The translations under genes and the position numbers were made by a program. A stretch of 22,209 nt of DNA from DATNBT01 sp964579765 (GTDB lineage: Bacteria > Acidobacteriota > Vicinamibacteria > Vicinamibacterales > CAVVIG01), in assembly GCA_964579765.1 (NCBI GenBank), contig CAZOIK010000098.1, positions 1 to 22,209 of the forward strand, read 5' to 3'. Shown here piece by piece: positions 11,937 through 20,267 of this stretch (position 1 is its first letter; each line of letters opens with the position of its first letter). Below the pieces are notes generated by a model. It saw only the letters and a program-made list of their open reading frames with translations, was not told the DNA's origin and searched no databases.

Positions 11937-12989
11937 CTACTGCTGCAGGTCGCGGGTTGCGCGCGAGCGGGAACGGGCGTCGGCGGAGATGGTCGCCGCC
12001 GCCGAGGACGGCGCCGGGTCGAGCGTCCGCTCGAAAAAGCGCCAGATGCGCGTCCACGAGTCAACTTGATCCGGGTTGTTCTCCGGCTCCCAGGTGAGAT
12101 GGCTGACGCGGCGGTCGAACGTGTGGCCGCCAATCGGATGGTCGTAGATCTTCGTCTCCGCGAGGCGCGGCTTGAGCCTGCGGAGCGCCTCCACGAGCGG
12201 CAGATCCTCCTCGATGTCCACGTCGCGATCGTTGCGCGCGACGTGCACCAGGAGCGGGATCCGCAGCTTCTCCACCTGAAAGAGCGGCGATCGATCTTTG
12301 TACACGTCGGTGTCGGGCTCCGACTCCGGCGAGTCGCCGAACACGCGATGCGCCGGATCGATGAGGGAGAGCTGCTTCTCGATCCCTTTCCGCTCCACCC
12401 GCTCGATCAGGTTCGAGACCGGCACCATGGCCGCCGCGGCGCGGAACAGCAGCGGGTTCCGGAAGATCGCCAGCAGCGTGATCATGCCGCCGTGGCTCCA
12501 GCCGACGATGCCGACCCGATGGCAGTCCACTTCGGGATAGCGCGTCCGCAGCACGTCCACCGCGCCGACCACGTCGTCCACTTCGGCGCCGCCGTAGTCG
12601 ATCGCGTCGTAGTACCGCTCGCCGTAGCCGATGCTTCCGCGATATTCCGGCGCGATGACGACGTAGCCGCGGGCCACGGCGTCCCGGATGTACGGAATGT
12701 AGTGTTCGTACAGGTGCCCGCGGATGTCCTCGTGCACCCACACGAGCGCCGCTTCGCTCGCGGGCGCGGCGGCGCCGAACGGGCGGAAGACAAACGCGGG
12801 CACGTCGAGATCGCCGGCCGCGCTGCGGTAGGTGATCTTCTCCATCCGCATGTAGCCGTCGCTGGCCGCGCGCCACGTGCTGTCGGTCAGCGCCTGCTGC
12901 CTGAGCTGACGGTCGAAGTCGCGCGACTGGCCGCGCAGCACGGCCGACGCGAGCAGCAGAGCTGCCGCCGCGAAGAGCGTTCGTCTCAC
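11937..12989 (-). CDS. Secreted alpha/beta hydrolase, prolyl-oligopeptidase (S9)/dienelactone-hydrolase type
   Basis: The 350-residue protein begins with a signal peptide (RRTLFAAAALLLASAVLRG). The hydrolase fold has an oxyanion strand VWVHEDIRGH, the nucleophile elbow GIVGWSHGGM (Ser165), an acid in ARNDRDVDIEEDLP (Asp254 or Asp257) and the catalytic histidine in IGGHTFDRR (His289). The arrangement matches S9 peptidase C-terminal domains without the beta-propeller, so it may be a peptidase or an esterase. GTG 12989 is chosen because it opens the signal peptide 14 nt after the previous stop; the frame is open further upstream but that DNA encodes another protein. The low-complexity tail (AAATISADARSRSRATRD) is probably disordered. 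It is the second gene of a three-gene operon. Confidence 0.88.
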   Translation of the reverse strand: MRRTLFAAAALLLASAVLRGQSRDFDRQLRQQALTDSTWRAASDGYMRMEKITYRSAAGDLDVPAFVFRPFGAAAPASEAALVWVHEDIRGHLYEHYIPYIRDAVARGYVVIAPEYRGSIGYGERYYDAIDYGGAEVDDVVGAVDVLRTRYPEVDCHRVGIVGWSHGGMITLLAIFRNPLLFRAAAAMVPVSNLIERVERKGIEKQLSLIDPAHRVFGDSPESEPDTDVYKDRSPLFQVEKLRIPLLVHVARNDRDVDIEEDLPLVEALRRLKPRLAETKIYDHPIGGHTFDRRVSHLTWEPENNPDQVDSWTRIWRFFERTLDPAPSSAAATISADARSRSRATRDLQQ

Positions 12990-13003
12990 CAGTTTCAGGA
13001 ATT

Positions 13004-13225
13004 CTAAGCAGAACCGCCGGGTTTTGAAACTCTTTCGTGCGCGCGGATGAGCCAGTTGCTGAGCTCGCGCGCGGCCGCGTCGGGCGTGGGTCCGTAGAAC
13101 GGCATCAACGCGGTCGGGACGCCCGGAATGCGGACGATGTAGGCGCGCCATCGGTCGCGCGCCACGGCCTTGACCTCGATCACGTACGAGCGGCCGCCGA
13201 TGGATTCCTCGAAGCGATGCAGCAT
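13004..13225 (-). CDS. Small uncharacterised protein
   Basis: The 73-residue protein reads MLHRFEESIGGRSYVIEVK, RDRWRAYIVRIPGVPTALMPF and TPDAAARELSNWLIRAHERV. That is a short beta-rich part followed by an amphipathic helix, a HicB-like or small alpha/beta layout. No partner toxin is visible, so I do not call it an antitoxin. ATG 13225 is preferred over GTG 13369 because a good promoter (TTGATT at 13276-13271, 16 bp, TAGAAT at 13254-13249) falls between the two and gives a leader of about 17 nt, and because the extra residues look non-coding. It is the first gene of the operon leading into the hydrolase, 14 nt away. Confidence 0.7.
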   Translation of the reverse strand: MLHRFEESIGGRSYVIEVKAVARDRWRAYIVRIPGVPTALMPFYGPTPDAAARELSNWLIRAHERVSKPGGSA

Positions 13226-13248
13226 GGAGCGGTTGGGGAGCGCGGTCG

Positions 13249-13276
13249 ATTCTACTGACCGCAGGCCCCGAATCAA
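13249..13276 (-). promoter_or_regulatory. Promoter of the minus-strand operon (13225 to 10632)
   Basis: On the minus strand TTGATT (13276-13271) is followed after 16 bp by TAGAAT (13254-13249). Transcription would start near 13242, 17 nt before ATG 13225. Confidence 0.6.
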
Positions 13277-13338
13277 GCGAAGCGACGTACGAAAACGCGT
13301 CCACACGCGCGATCGCCGCGCTTTGTTCGGCGGTACTC

Positions 13339-13352
13339 CGAAAATATTTTCG
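13339..13352. promoter_or_regulatory. 14-bp perfect AT-rich palindrome
   Basis: CGAAAATATTTTCG is self-complementary, with partial extension as ACT/AGT on either side (13335-13337 and 13353-13355). It is the most AT-rich patch in the neighbourhood and lies between the two divergent promoters. It could be an operator for a dimeric regulator or an easily melted element next to the DnaA-like boxes. Confidence 0.6.
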
Positions 13353-13361
13353 AGTGTCCGT

Positions 13362-13403
13362 ACATCCACAGCTTATGCACCGTTCATCCACAGGTTTTCC
13401 ACA
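13362..13403 (+). promoter_or_regulatory. Array of four DnaA-box-like 9-mers at exact 11-bp spacing
   Basis: ACATCCACA (13362), TTATGCACC (13373), TCATCCACA (13384) and TTTTCCACA (13395) are in the same orientation, each 9 bp with a 2-bp gap. Against the consensus TTATNCACA, three have one mismatch and the first has two. The array ends 1 bp before the -35 of the plus-strand promoter. Regular 2-bp gaps are like the low-affinity DnaA arrays of oriC. Whether this is an origin, a DnaA-controlled promoter or something else cannot be told from the window. Confidence 0.6.
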
Positions 13404-13404
13404 C

Positions 13405-13433
13405 TTGACGCTGTGGAACCCGCGCACTAGGCT
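13405..13433 (+). promoter_or_regulatory. Promoter of the 13443-addB-addA operon
   Basis: TTGACG (13405-13410) and TAGGCT (13428-13433) are 17 bp apart. The predicted transcription start (about 13440) is at most 3 nt before ATG 13443, so the mRNA would be leaderless or nearly so. No Shine-Dalgarno is present. Confidence 0.6.
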
Positions 13434-13442
13434 GAAACCTTC

Positions 13443-14873
13443 ATGAAATCGAGGACGTTGGTGGGCGTCCTGATGTTGTCAGGCCTGCTGATTCGCGCGC
13501 CGGCGGTGTTCGCGGCGCAGGCCGACGACGCGACGCTGTTCCGCGTCTTTCTCAAAGACGGCGGATCGCTCGTCAGCTACGGCGAAGTGGCTCGCGTCGG
13601 CGATCGCGTCGTCTTCTCGATGCCGGTCGGCACCGGCACGCCGCCGCCGCTGCACCTGACGACGCTCGACGCCGAGCGCGTTGACTGGGTGCGCACGGAG
13701 CGCTACGCGCAGTCGGCGCGTTCCGGCCACTACATCCAGACCCAGGCCGAAAACGACTACACCGCGTTGTCGAACGACGTCGCGCAGACGATTGACCAGA
13801 TCGAGCAGACGAGCGACCCGGTTCGCCGCGTCGCGCTCGCGCAGCGGGCGCGGCGCACGCTCGCCGGCTGGCCATCCGAACACTTCAACTACCGCGAGAA
13901 CGACGTCCGTCAGCTCGTGACGATGCTCGACGCGGCGATTGCGGGGCTGCAGACGGACGCGCAGACGCCGCAACCGACCGCGAGCGCGCCGGCCGGGGAC
14001 GGACGATTCGCGTTCAACCTGGTGGCGTTTTCGTCACAGCCGCCGCCGCTCGAGCCGCTGTTGCCGGCGCCGACGCTGCGGGAGTCGATCGAGCAGGTGC
14101 TGCTCGCGGCGCGGCTGTCCGAGTCGTCGGTCGATCGGATCGACCTGTACAAGGCCGCGCTGGCGGAGCTCGATCGCGGCAAAGCCGACGCGACGATTCC
14201 GACGGAGTGGGTCACATCGACCACGGCCAGCGTGACGCAGACGATTGCCGCCGAGGTCAGGACGGACCGCGGCTATCAGCTGCTCGCGCGCCGGATGCTG
14301 CGCCTCGCGGACGCGGACGCGCGCGCCGGCGACGTGCACGCGCTCGAGCGGCTCGTCGCGCGCGTGCAGGCCAACGACGCGCTGCTCGGCCACGCGCGTC
14401 CGACCGTGGTGAGCTCGCTGCTCGCCGACATCGATCGGAAGCTCGACGCCGCGCGGCGGCTGCAGCTCGCGCGCGATCGCTGGGCGCTGCGCCAGCCGGT
14501 GCTCGCGCGTTACCGAATCGCGATGCGCGCTCCGATGCTGCAGTTCGCGGCGCTGAAGCCGGCGCTCGAAGACATCAAGACGCTGGCCGGCACGCCGCCG
14601 GCCACGCTGCAGATCCTCCAGCAGACGGTCGCGCGCGTCGAGCAGGCGCTCGCCGCGATTCACCCGCCGGACGAACTGGTGCAGGCGCACGCGCTCTTCC
14701 TGAGCGCGGTGACGCTCGCGCAGAATGCGGCCGCGATCCGGCGCGAAGCGACGCTGGCGGCCAACCTGCAGCGCGCGTGGGACGCGTCGTCGGCTGCCGC
14801 GGGCGCGCTGATGCTCGGCGCGAAAGCAAGGACCGACATCCAGACGCTGCTCCGGCGGCCGCAACTCAAGTGA
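13443..14873 (+). CDS. Secreted alpha-helical protein of unknown function, first gene of the addAB operon
   Basis: The 476-residue protein has a clear signal peptide (LVGVLMLSGLLIRAPAVFA, cleavage near residue 25). Residues about 30-80 look like a small beta domain (LFRVFLKDGGSLVSYGEVA, GDRVVFSMPVG, LHLTTLDAERVDWVRTERY). The remainder is helical, rich in Ala, Leu and Arg, with a Pro-rich linker (about 175-210) in the middle. It has no cysteine, no enzymatic motif and no membrane span beyond the signal peptide, so a periplasmic or envelope-attached protein is likely. I do not recognise the family. Its stop overlaps the GTG of addB as GTGA, so translation is coupled to addB. It is odd for an exported protein to lead an operon of DNA-repair genes. 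Its own promoter lies just upstream. Confidence 0.82.
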   Translation: MKSRTLVGVLMLSGLLIRAPAVFAAQADDATLFRVFLKDGGSLVSYGEVARVGDRVVFSMPVGTGTPPPLHLTTLDAERVDWVRTERYAQSARSGHYIQTQAENDYTALSNDVAQTIDQIEQTSDPVRRVALAQRARRTLAGWPSEHFNYRENDVRQLVTMLDAAIAGLQTDAQTPQPTASAPAGDGRFAFNLVAFSSQPPPLEPLLPAPTLRESIEQVLLAARLSESSVDRIDLYKAALAELDRGKADATIPTEWVTSTTASVTQTIAAEVRTDRGYQLLARRMLRLADADARAGDVHALERLVARVQANDALLGHARPTVVSSLLADIDRKLDAARRLQLARDRWALRQPVLARYRIAMRAPMLQFAALKPALEDIKTLAGTPPATLQILQQTVARVEQALAAIHPPDELVQAHALFLSAVTLAQNAAAIRREATLAANLQRAWDASSAAAGALMLGAKARTDIQTLLRRPQLK

Positions 14874-17626
14874 TTACACCCCGACGGACGCGCCTGGTCC
14901 GCGTCCCCGATCTGCGAGTCTTCCGGCGCGCTGTCTCGCTGCTCTCGTCCGACGCCCCACGCGATCTGTTCCGCTCCACCGCCGTCGTCGTCCCGACGCG
15001 GGGCGCCGCGCGCCACCTCCCGGCGGCCTCGCAGGTGGAGCATGTCACGCGCGACGAGTTGTACGACCGCCTCAACGCGCGCCTCGAGGCGCCGCGCCGC
15101 GTGCTGGCGCCCGTCGAGCGCGAAGTGCTGCTGCGGTCGTCCGCGCACGAGGCCATCGCGTCGGGACACGCACCGCCGTTCGACGTTCGCCCGGGCCTGG
15201 TCGCCGAGATGCTGCGGTTCTACGACCAGCTTCGGCGGCAGGGGCAGAGCGTCAACCGTTTCGAGGCGCTGATTGCCGAGCGCCTGGAAGGCGACGACGA
15301 TCGCGGCGCGATCAAGCTGCTCGAGCAGACGCGGTTTCTAGCCGCGTCGTTCCGCGAGTACGAGGAGCGGCTGGCGGCGACGGACGCGGTTGACGAGCAC
15401 GCGCTGCGCGCGCACCTTCTGGCTGCGGCGTTCGCCGCGCCGTTGACCGACGTCGTGGTCGCCGTCGGCGACTGGATTGCGGATCCCGACGGCCTCGCGG
15501 CCGCCGACTTCGACCTGCTGACGCGGATCCCCGGCCTCGAGCGTATCGACGTCGTTGCGACCGAGCGCGTGCTGCGATCCGGGCTGCATCAGCGGATTCA
15601 CGACTGGCTCCCCGGCATCGACGAAGTGGACGCAGGAACGCTCGGACTGCAGGAGGAGCCGCCGCCGCGCGAGATCGTCATGCCGGTCAGCCGCGATCGA
15701 GAAGAGGAGCTGATCGCCGTCGCCAGGCGCGTGAAGGCCGGCGACCTGGATCCCGATCGCATCGCGGTCGTCTTCGAGCGTCCGCTACCGTACCTTTATC
15801 TGGCGCGCGAGGTGTTCGGCGGCGCGCGGATCCCGTATCAGACGATCGACGCGTTACCGCTCGCCGCCGAGCCCGTCGCGGCGGCGCTCGACCTCGTCGT
15901 CGAATTCGCGTCGTCCCAGTTCTCACGCGATGCGACGGTGGCGCTGTTGTCGTCTCCGCATTTCACATGCGGCGCAGCGCTGTCGCGCGACGAGATCGCC
16001 GCGCTCGACGAGGCGATGCTCGGCGCGCACTACCTCGGCGAGATCGAGGCCCTCCGGGCGCTCGACCTCGATAGTCCCGCCGTCGGCGCCGCTGTCGCGG
16101 CCGCAGAAGAACTGCTGCCGCTCGTGGCGAAGGGCTCCGCCTCGTGGCAGCTCAACCTGCTGTCCGCGTTCTTCGTCGCGCAGGCCAACGACGAGGGCGA
16201 CGAGCGCGCGGCCCGCGGACGCGCCGCGCTCGTGGGTCTCCTGCAGCGGCTGGCCACGGCGTACGCGTCACACGGAGACGTCGAGGCGACGATTGACGAT
16301 CTCGCCCCCGAGATCCGCCGCTGGATCGAGGAGGCGACGTTCATGCCGGCCCCGGCCGCCGACGGACGCGGTGTGCACCTGCTCGACGCCCGCGCGGCGC
16401 GCTTCGGCGGCTTCGAGGACGTGACGCTGGTGGGGCTCGTCGAGGGCGAATGGCCGGAGCGGACCCGGCGGAACATCTTTTATGCACCGAGCGTGCTGAG
16501 CGCGCTCGGCTGGCCGTCGGAGCGCGACCGCCGCAGCGCCTCGACCGCGGCATTTCTGGACCTGGTGACCTCGGCGTCCCGTCAGGTGGCGATCTCGACG
16601 TTCACGCTCGACGAAGAAGCGCTCGTCGAGCCCTCCACGCTGATCGACGATGCGGCCGGACTCGGGTTGACGCGCCTCGAGACGCCGGTGCCGCACGTCG
16701 AGCTCGAGTCGCCCGAGACCGACGCGCCGGAGTGGGCGGCGATGAGAACGGCGCGCACCGCCGCCGCCGACGCGCGCTATCACGGCGCGGCCGGTCCGCA
16801 GGCGCCGGCGCCGCTTTCGGTCAGCGCAATCGAGACCTATCTCACCTGTCCGTTCAAGTACTTCGCGCAGCACGTCCTGAAGCTCGAGGAAGAGCGAGAC
16901 GACGAAGAGGTCATGGATCCGAAGGCGCAGGGACAGTTCGTCCATGCCGTGTTCGAGGGCTTCTTCAAGACGTGGCAGGCGCGAGGCTACGGCGCAATTA
17001 CGCCTGAGAATCTCGACGCGGCGCGCAGTGTGTTCGCCGAAATCGTGGACGAGAAGGTACGGCCGCTGCCCGAGGCCGAGGCCGCGCTCGAGCGGACGCG
17101 TCTGCTGGGATCGCCCGTCGCGGCGGGGCTGGGCGACATCGTGTTCCGCATGGAGGCCGAGCGGCCCACGCCGGTGCGCGAGCGGCTGCTCGAGTACCGG
17201 CTCAAGGGCGAGTTCGAATTCACCGGGCCGGACGGCGTACGGCGGATCGCCGTCAAGGGCGTCGCCGATCGCATCGACCTGCTCGACGACGGCACGATGC
17301 GGCTCGTCGATTACAAGCTGTCGTCGGCGCCGAGCCGGTCGCGCGCGCTGCAGCTGCCGATCTACGGCCTCTGCGCCGAGCAGCGCCTGAAGACGCCTCT
17401 CGGCGAAGCCGCGTACATCGCGTTCCGCGGCGCCCGGCGCGTGACGCCGCTGTTCACGCCGCGGTCCGATCGCGCGCAGGTGCTCGCGGACGCGCAGGCG
17501 CGGCTGATTGACGCCGTCGATCGGATCGAGCGCGGCGAATTCCCGCCGACGCCGGAGGACGTGTTCCTCTGCGGCTTCTGCAGCTACGCGGCCGTGTGCC
17601 GCAAGGACTACGTGGGCGATGTTTGA
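14870..17626 (+). CDS. addB: AddB-type helicase-nuclease subunit with PD-(D/E)XK nuclease and Fe-S cysteines
   Basis: The 918-residue subunit would pair with AddA to resect double-strand breaks for RecA-dependent repair in the cytoplasm. The N-terminal half is a helicase-like scaffold (VVVPTRGAARHLP, VTRDELYDRLNARL) that lacks a Walker A lysine motif, so it is unlikely to bind ATP. The middle has RAARFGGFEDVTLVGLVEGEWP, the AddB/RecC-type segment. The C-terminal nuclease has H692 (GQFVHAVFEGF), D800 (GVADRIDLL), D814 and K816 (LVDYK) and QLPIYGL. Four cysteines (C660, C901, C904, C910) match the AddB Fe-S staple around the nuclease. GTG 14870 overlaps the previous stop, and the end overlaps addA by 8 nt. 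It is shorter than Bacillus AddB (about 1160), mostly in the N-terminal part. Confidence 0.9.
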   Translation: MITPRRTRLVRVPDLRVFRRAVSLLSSDAPRDLFRSTAVVVPTRGAARHLPAASQVEHVTRDELYDRLNARLEAPRRVLAPVEREVLLRSSAHEAIASGHAPPFDVRPGLVAEMLRFYDQLRRQGQSVNRFEALIAERLEGDDDRGAIKLLEQTRFLAASFREYEERLAATDAVDEHALRAHLLAAAFAAPLTDVVVAVGDWIADPDGLAAADFDLLTRIPGLERIDVVATERVLRSGLHQRIHDWLPGIDEVDAGTLGLQEEPPPREIVMPVSRDREEELIAVARRVKAGDLDPDRIAVVFERPLPYLYLAREVFGGARIPYQTIDALPLAAEPVAAALDLVVEFASSQFSRDATVALLSSPHFTCGAALSRDEIAALDEAMLGAHYLGEIEALRALDLDSPAVGAAVAAAEELLPLVAKGSASWQLNLLSAFFVAQANDEGDERAARGRAALVGLLQRLATAYASHGDVEATIDDLAPEIRRWIEEATFMPAPAADGRGVHLLDARAARFGGFEDVTLVGLVEGEWPERTRRNIFYAPSVLSALGWPSERDRRSASTAAFLDLVTSASRQVAISTFTLDEEALVEPSTLIDDAAGLGLTRLETPVPHVELESPETDAPEWAAMRTARTAAADARYHGAAGPQAPAPLSVSAIETYLTCPFKYFAQHVLKLEEERDDEEVMDPKAQGQFVHAVFEGFFKTWQARGYGAITPENLDAARSVFAEIVDEKVRPLPEAEAALERTRLLGSPVAAGLGDIVFRMEAERPTPVRERLLEYRLKGEFEFTGPDGVRRIAVKGVADRIDLLDDGTMRLVDYKLSSAPSRSRALQLPIYGLCAEQRLKTPLGEAAYIAFRGARRVTPLFTPRSDRAQVLADAQARLIDAVDRIERGEFPPTPEDVFLCGFCSYAAVCRKDYVGDV

Positions 17627-20264
17627 CGCCGAGGCGCGCCGTATCGCCGTCGATCCGACGCAGAACGTCGTCCTCGAGGCGTCGGCCGGGACGGGGAAGA
17701 CGCGCGTGCTCGTCGAGCGCTACGTCAACCTGCTGCTCGCCGGCGTCGAGCCCGATCGCATTCTCGCCATCACCTTCACGCGCAAAGCGGCGGCCGAGAT
17801 GCGACAGCGGATCATCGAGCGGCTCAAGGAAGCGAGCCGCGCATCGCAGATGTCGGCAGCGAAATGGCGCGAGCTGCGCGAGCGTCTCGGCGACATCGCG
17901 ATTTCGACGATCGACGCCTTCTGCCTGTCGCTCATCCGCGAGTTCCCGCTCGAGGCCGGCGTCGAGCCGGGGTTCGATCTCGCCGACCAGACGCAGATTC
18001 CACGGCTCATCGGCGAAGCGCTCGATCGATCGCTGCGGATCGGCCGGCACCTCGCGCAGACCGATCCCGACGTCGCGATGGTCTTCGTCCAGCTGCGCGA
18101 GCGCCGGCTGCGCCAGGGGCTGGGCGCGCTGCTCGATCGGCGGCTGGTGGCCGCCAACGTCCTCCGGCGCTTCCTGCAGTCGGGACCGCGCGACCTGACG
18201 CCGGAGCGTGCCTGCGCCGGCGCGGCCGCGCGCCTCGCGGATGCGCTCTCGGCGGCGCCCGGGGGCGTCGAGGCGCTTCTTCGCGAGGGCCCGGTCGGCC
18301 ATCCGCAATTCGCGATGCTCGCCGCCGACCTGCGGGCGCTCGTGGAGGACCCGGCGCGCGACTTCTCGCACTCGGCGCGGCAGGCCGCGTTCCGCATGCT
18401 CGTCGATCGCGTCCGCGGGTACTTTCTGACGCAGGACGGCACTGCGAGAAAGGCGCGCGGCTTCGGGTCGTCGGAGTTCAAGAAGGAGCATTGCGCGTCG
18501 GACGCCGCGTGGAAGCGGCATCGCGACGGCGTCGAAGCCGTTGGCCCGGCTGTCGAGCAGGCGGTGCGCGCGTTCCGGCGCGACCTCAACGTCATCCTGT
18601 CGCGCGGCGTGTGGCGGCTGTTCGGCCTGTCCCTCGCGCAGTATCACAAGACGCTGGAGTCGTACTCGGTGCTCGACTTCGCCGGCGTCCTCGAGCGGGC
18701 GGTGGAGCTCCTCAAGCAGATGGAGGAGTTCTCGCAGAGCCGCTTCAAACTCGAGGCGCGCTACCAGCACGTCCTCGTGGACGAATTCCAGGACACCAAC
18801 CGCGCGCAGTGGGAGCTGGTGTCGCTGCTCGTGCGGAGCTGGGGCGAGGGATTCGGCGCGTTGGAAGGGGCGCTCGCGCCGTCGATTTTCGTCGTCGGCG
18901 ATCGGAAGCAGTCGATTTACGGCTTCCGCGACGCCGAGGTCGCCGTGCTCGACGACGCCGGCGCGTTCGTCGCGGGTCTGCGTCCGGACGGTCAGCCGCG
19001 GCAGGCGATCTCGACGAGCTTTCGGGCTGTGCCCGAGCTGTTGACGTTCGTGAACGATCTCTTCGCCGAGATTGCGCAGACGACCGACCTCGAGCGACGT
19101 GATGCGTTCCGGTACGCTGAGTCCGATCGCTTTCCGCTCGACGCCGACGTCAGCTTGAAGGCGGACGCGACCGACGACGCGTATGGGAATGTCGTGACGT
19201 TTCTTGCCGCGCCCACCGTCGAGGCGGCCGCCGACCGCGTGGCCGCCGAGATCGAGTCGCTGCTCTCGTCGGGCGCTGTGGTGCGCGATCCGAAGACCGG
19301 CGTCGCGCGCGCGGTCCGCCCCGGCGACGTCGCCGTGCTGTTCCGGTCGCGCGACAGCCATCGCGAGTACGAGGCAGCCATCGATCGGCGCGGCATCCCG
19401 ACGTACGTCTACAAAGGCCTCGGCTTCTTCGAAGCCGATGAGATCCAGGACGCGATTGCGCTGCTGCGTTTCTTAGCCCGGCCGGTCTCGAACCCGCGGG
19501 CGGCCGCGCTGCTGCGGTCGCGCCTCGTCAGGCTGTCGGACCGCGCCCTGGTCGCGCTCGCGCCGTCGTTTGCCGACGCGCTGACGCACGACACGGCTCC
19601 GCTCGCGCTGGCGGCGCTCGACGACGAGGATCGCCTGGTGCTCGAGCGCGTGCGGACGGCGCTGCCGGGGTGGTTGTCGCTCGTCGATCGGGCGACGCCC
19701 TCGGAGGTGCTCGACGCGGTTTTCCGGCAGACGGCGTACGCCTGCGAGATCCGCGGCCCGCGCCGCGCTCAGGCGCGGGAGAACCTCAAGAAGCTCAGAT
19801 CGCTCATCCGCAAGGCGGAGAACCGCGGCTATGCGACGCTCGCCCGGATCGCGGAATTCCTTGACGACCTCGCCGTCGGCGACGAGTCGAACGCGGTCAT
19901 CGACGCGCTCGACGCGGTCAACCTGATGACCGTGCACGCGGCGAAGGGCCTCGAGTTCCCAGTCGTGTTCGTGGTCAACCTGAATCGAGGGACGGGCGGG
20001 CCGCGCGCCCCGATCCGTGTGACCGTGGACGGCTACGACACGCCGTCGGTGTCGATTGGGGATTTCGAGTCGGACGCCGACGAGGACGCGTCCAACCGCG
20101 AGCGCGAGGAGACGAAGCGGCTGCTTTACGTGGCGCTGACGCGCGCGCGCGACCGGCTGTACCTCGGCGCGGTGCTGAAGGACGGCGTGTTCCGGCCCGG
20201 CCGCGGGAGCCTGGGCGAGGTCTTCCCGATCAGCGCAAAGGCGCGCTTCGTCGTGCAGGGCTGA
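17619..20264 (+). CDS. addA: AddA-type UvrD/SF1A helicase subunit without a nuclease domain
   Basis: The 881-residue helicase has all SF1A motifs: Walker A ASAGTGKT (21-28), Ia TFTRKAAAEMRQRI, II LVDEFQDTN (D388, E389), III VVGDRKQSIYGFRDA, IV ISTSFRAVPELL, V MTVHAAKGLEFPVVFV (about 770) and VI RLLYVALTRARDRLYLG (about 835-850). It ends about 30 residues after motif VI, whereas AddA of Bacillus type (about 1200) continues with a RecB-like nuclease of some 300 residues. No nuclease remnant is found downstream; a small minus-strand gene starts 3 nt after the stop. The ATG 17619 overlaps the end of addB, indicating tight coupling. With AddB this would make a single-nuclease break-processing complex. 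Confidence 0.92.
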   Translation: MFDAEARRIAVDPTQNVVLEASAGTGKTRVLVERYVNLLLAGVEPDRILAITFTRKAAAEMRQRIIERLKEASRASQMSAAKWRELRERLGDIAISTIDAFCLSLIREFPLEAGVEPGFDLADQTQIPRLIGEALDRSLRIGRHLAQTDPDVAMVFVQLRERRLRQGLGALLDRRLVAANVLRRFLQSGPRDLTPERACAGAAARLADALSAAPGGVEALLREGPVGHPQFAMLAADLRALVEDPARDFSHSARQAAFRMLVDRVRGYFLTQDGTARKARGFGSSEFKKEHCASDAAWKRHRDGVEAVGPAVEQAVRAFRRDLNVILSRGVWRLFGLSLAQYHKTLESYSVLDFAGVLERAVELLKQMEEFSQSRFKLEARYQHVLVDEFQDTNRAQWELVSLLVRSWGEGFGALEGALAPSIFVVGDRKQSIYGFRDAEVAVLDDAGAFVAGLRPDGQPRQAISTSFRAVPELLTFVNDLFAEIAQTTDLERRDAFRYAESDRFPLDADVSLKADATDDAYGNVVTFLAAPTVEAAADRVAAEIESLLSSGAVVRDPKTGVARAVRPGDVAVLFRSRDSHREYEAAIDRRGIPTYVYKGLGFFEADEIQDAIALLRFLARPVSNPRAAALLRSRLVRLSDRALVALAPSFADALTHDTAPLALAALDDEDRLVLERVRTALPGWLSLVDRATPSEVLDAVFRQTAYACEIRGPRRAQARENLKKLRSLIRKAENRGYATLARIAEFLDDLAVGDESNAVIDALDAVNLMTVHAAKGLEFPVVFVVNLNRGTGGPRAPIRVTVDGYDTPSVSIGDFESDADEDASNREREETKRLLYVALTRARDRLYLGAVLKDGVFRPGRGSLGEVFPISAKARFVVQG

Positions 20265-20267
20265 GGG

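Noticed and set aside
13226..13369. N-terminal extension of the 73-residue protein to GTG 13369
   Set aside because: The extra part contains the AT-rich palindrome and a TTGATT-16-TAGAAT promoter pointing at ATG 13225, and its residues look non-coding.
14207..14869. N-terminal extension of AddB into the upstream gene
   Set aside because: The extra 221 residues are an Arg/Ala-rich shadow of the secreted protein's frame; GTG 14870 gives the GTGA overlap and the conserved start.
17454..19361. 635-codon minus-strand open frame
   Set aside because: It lies fully opposite addB and addA, whose motifs are unmistakable. The product is low-complexity Arg/Glu/Leu.
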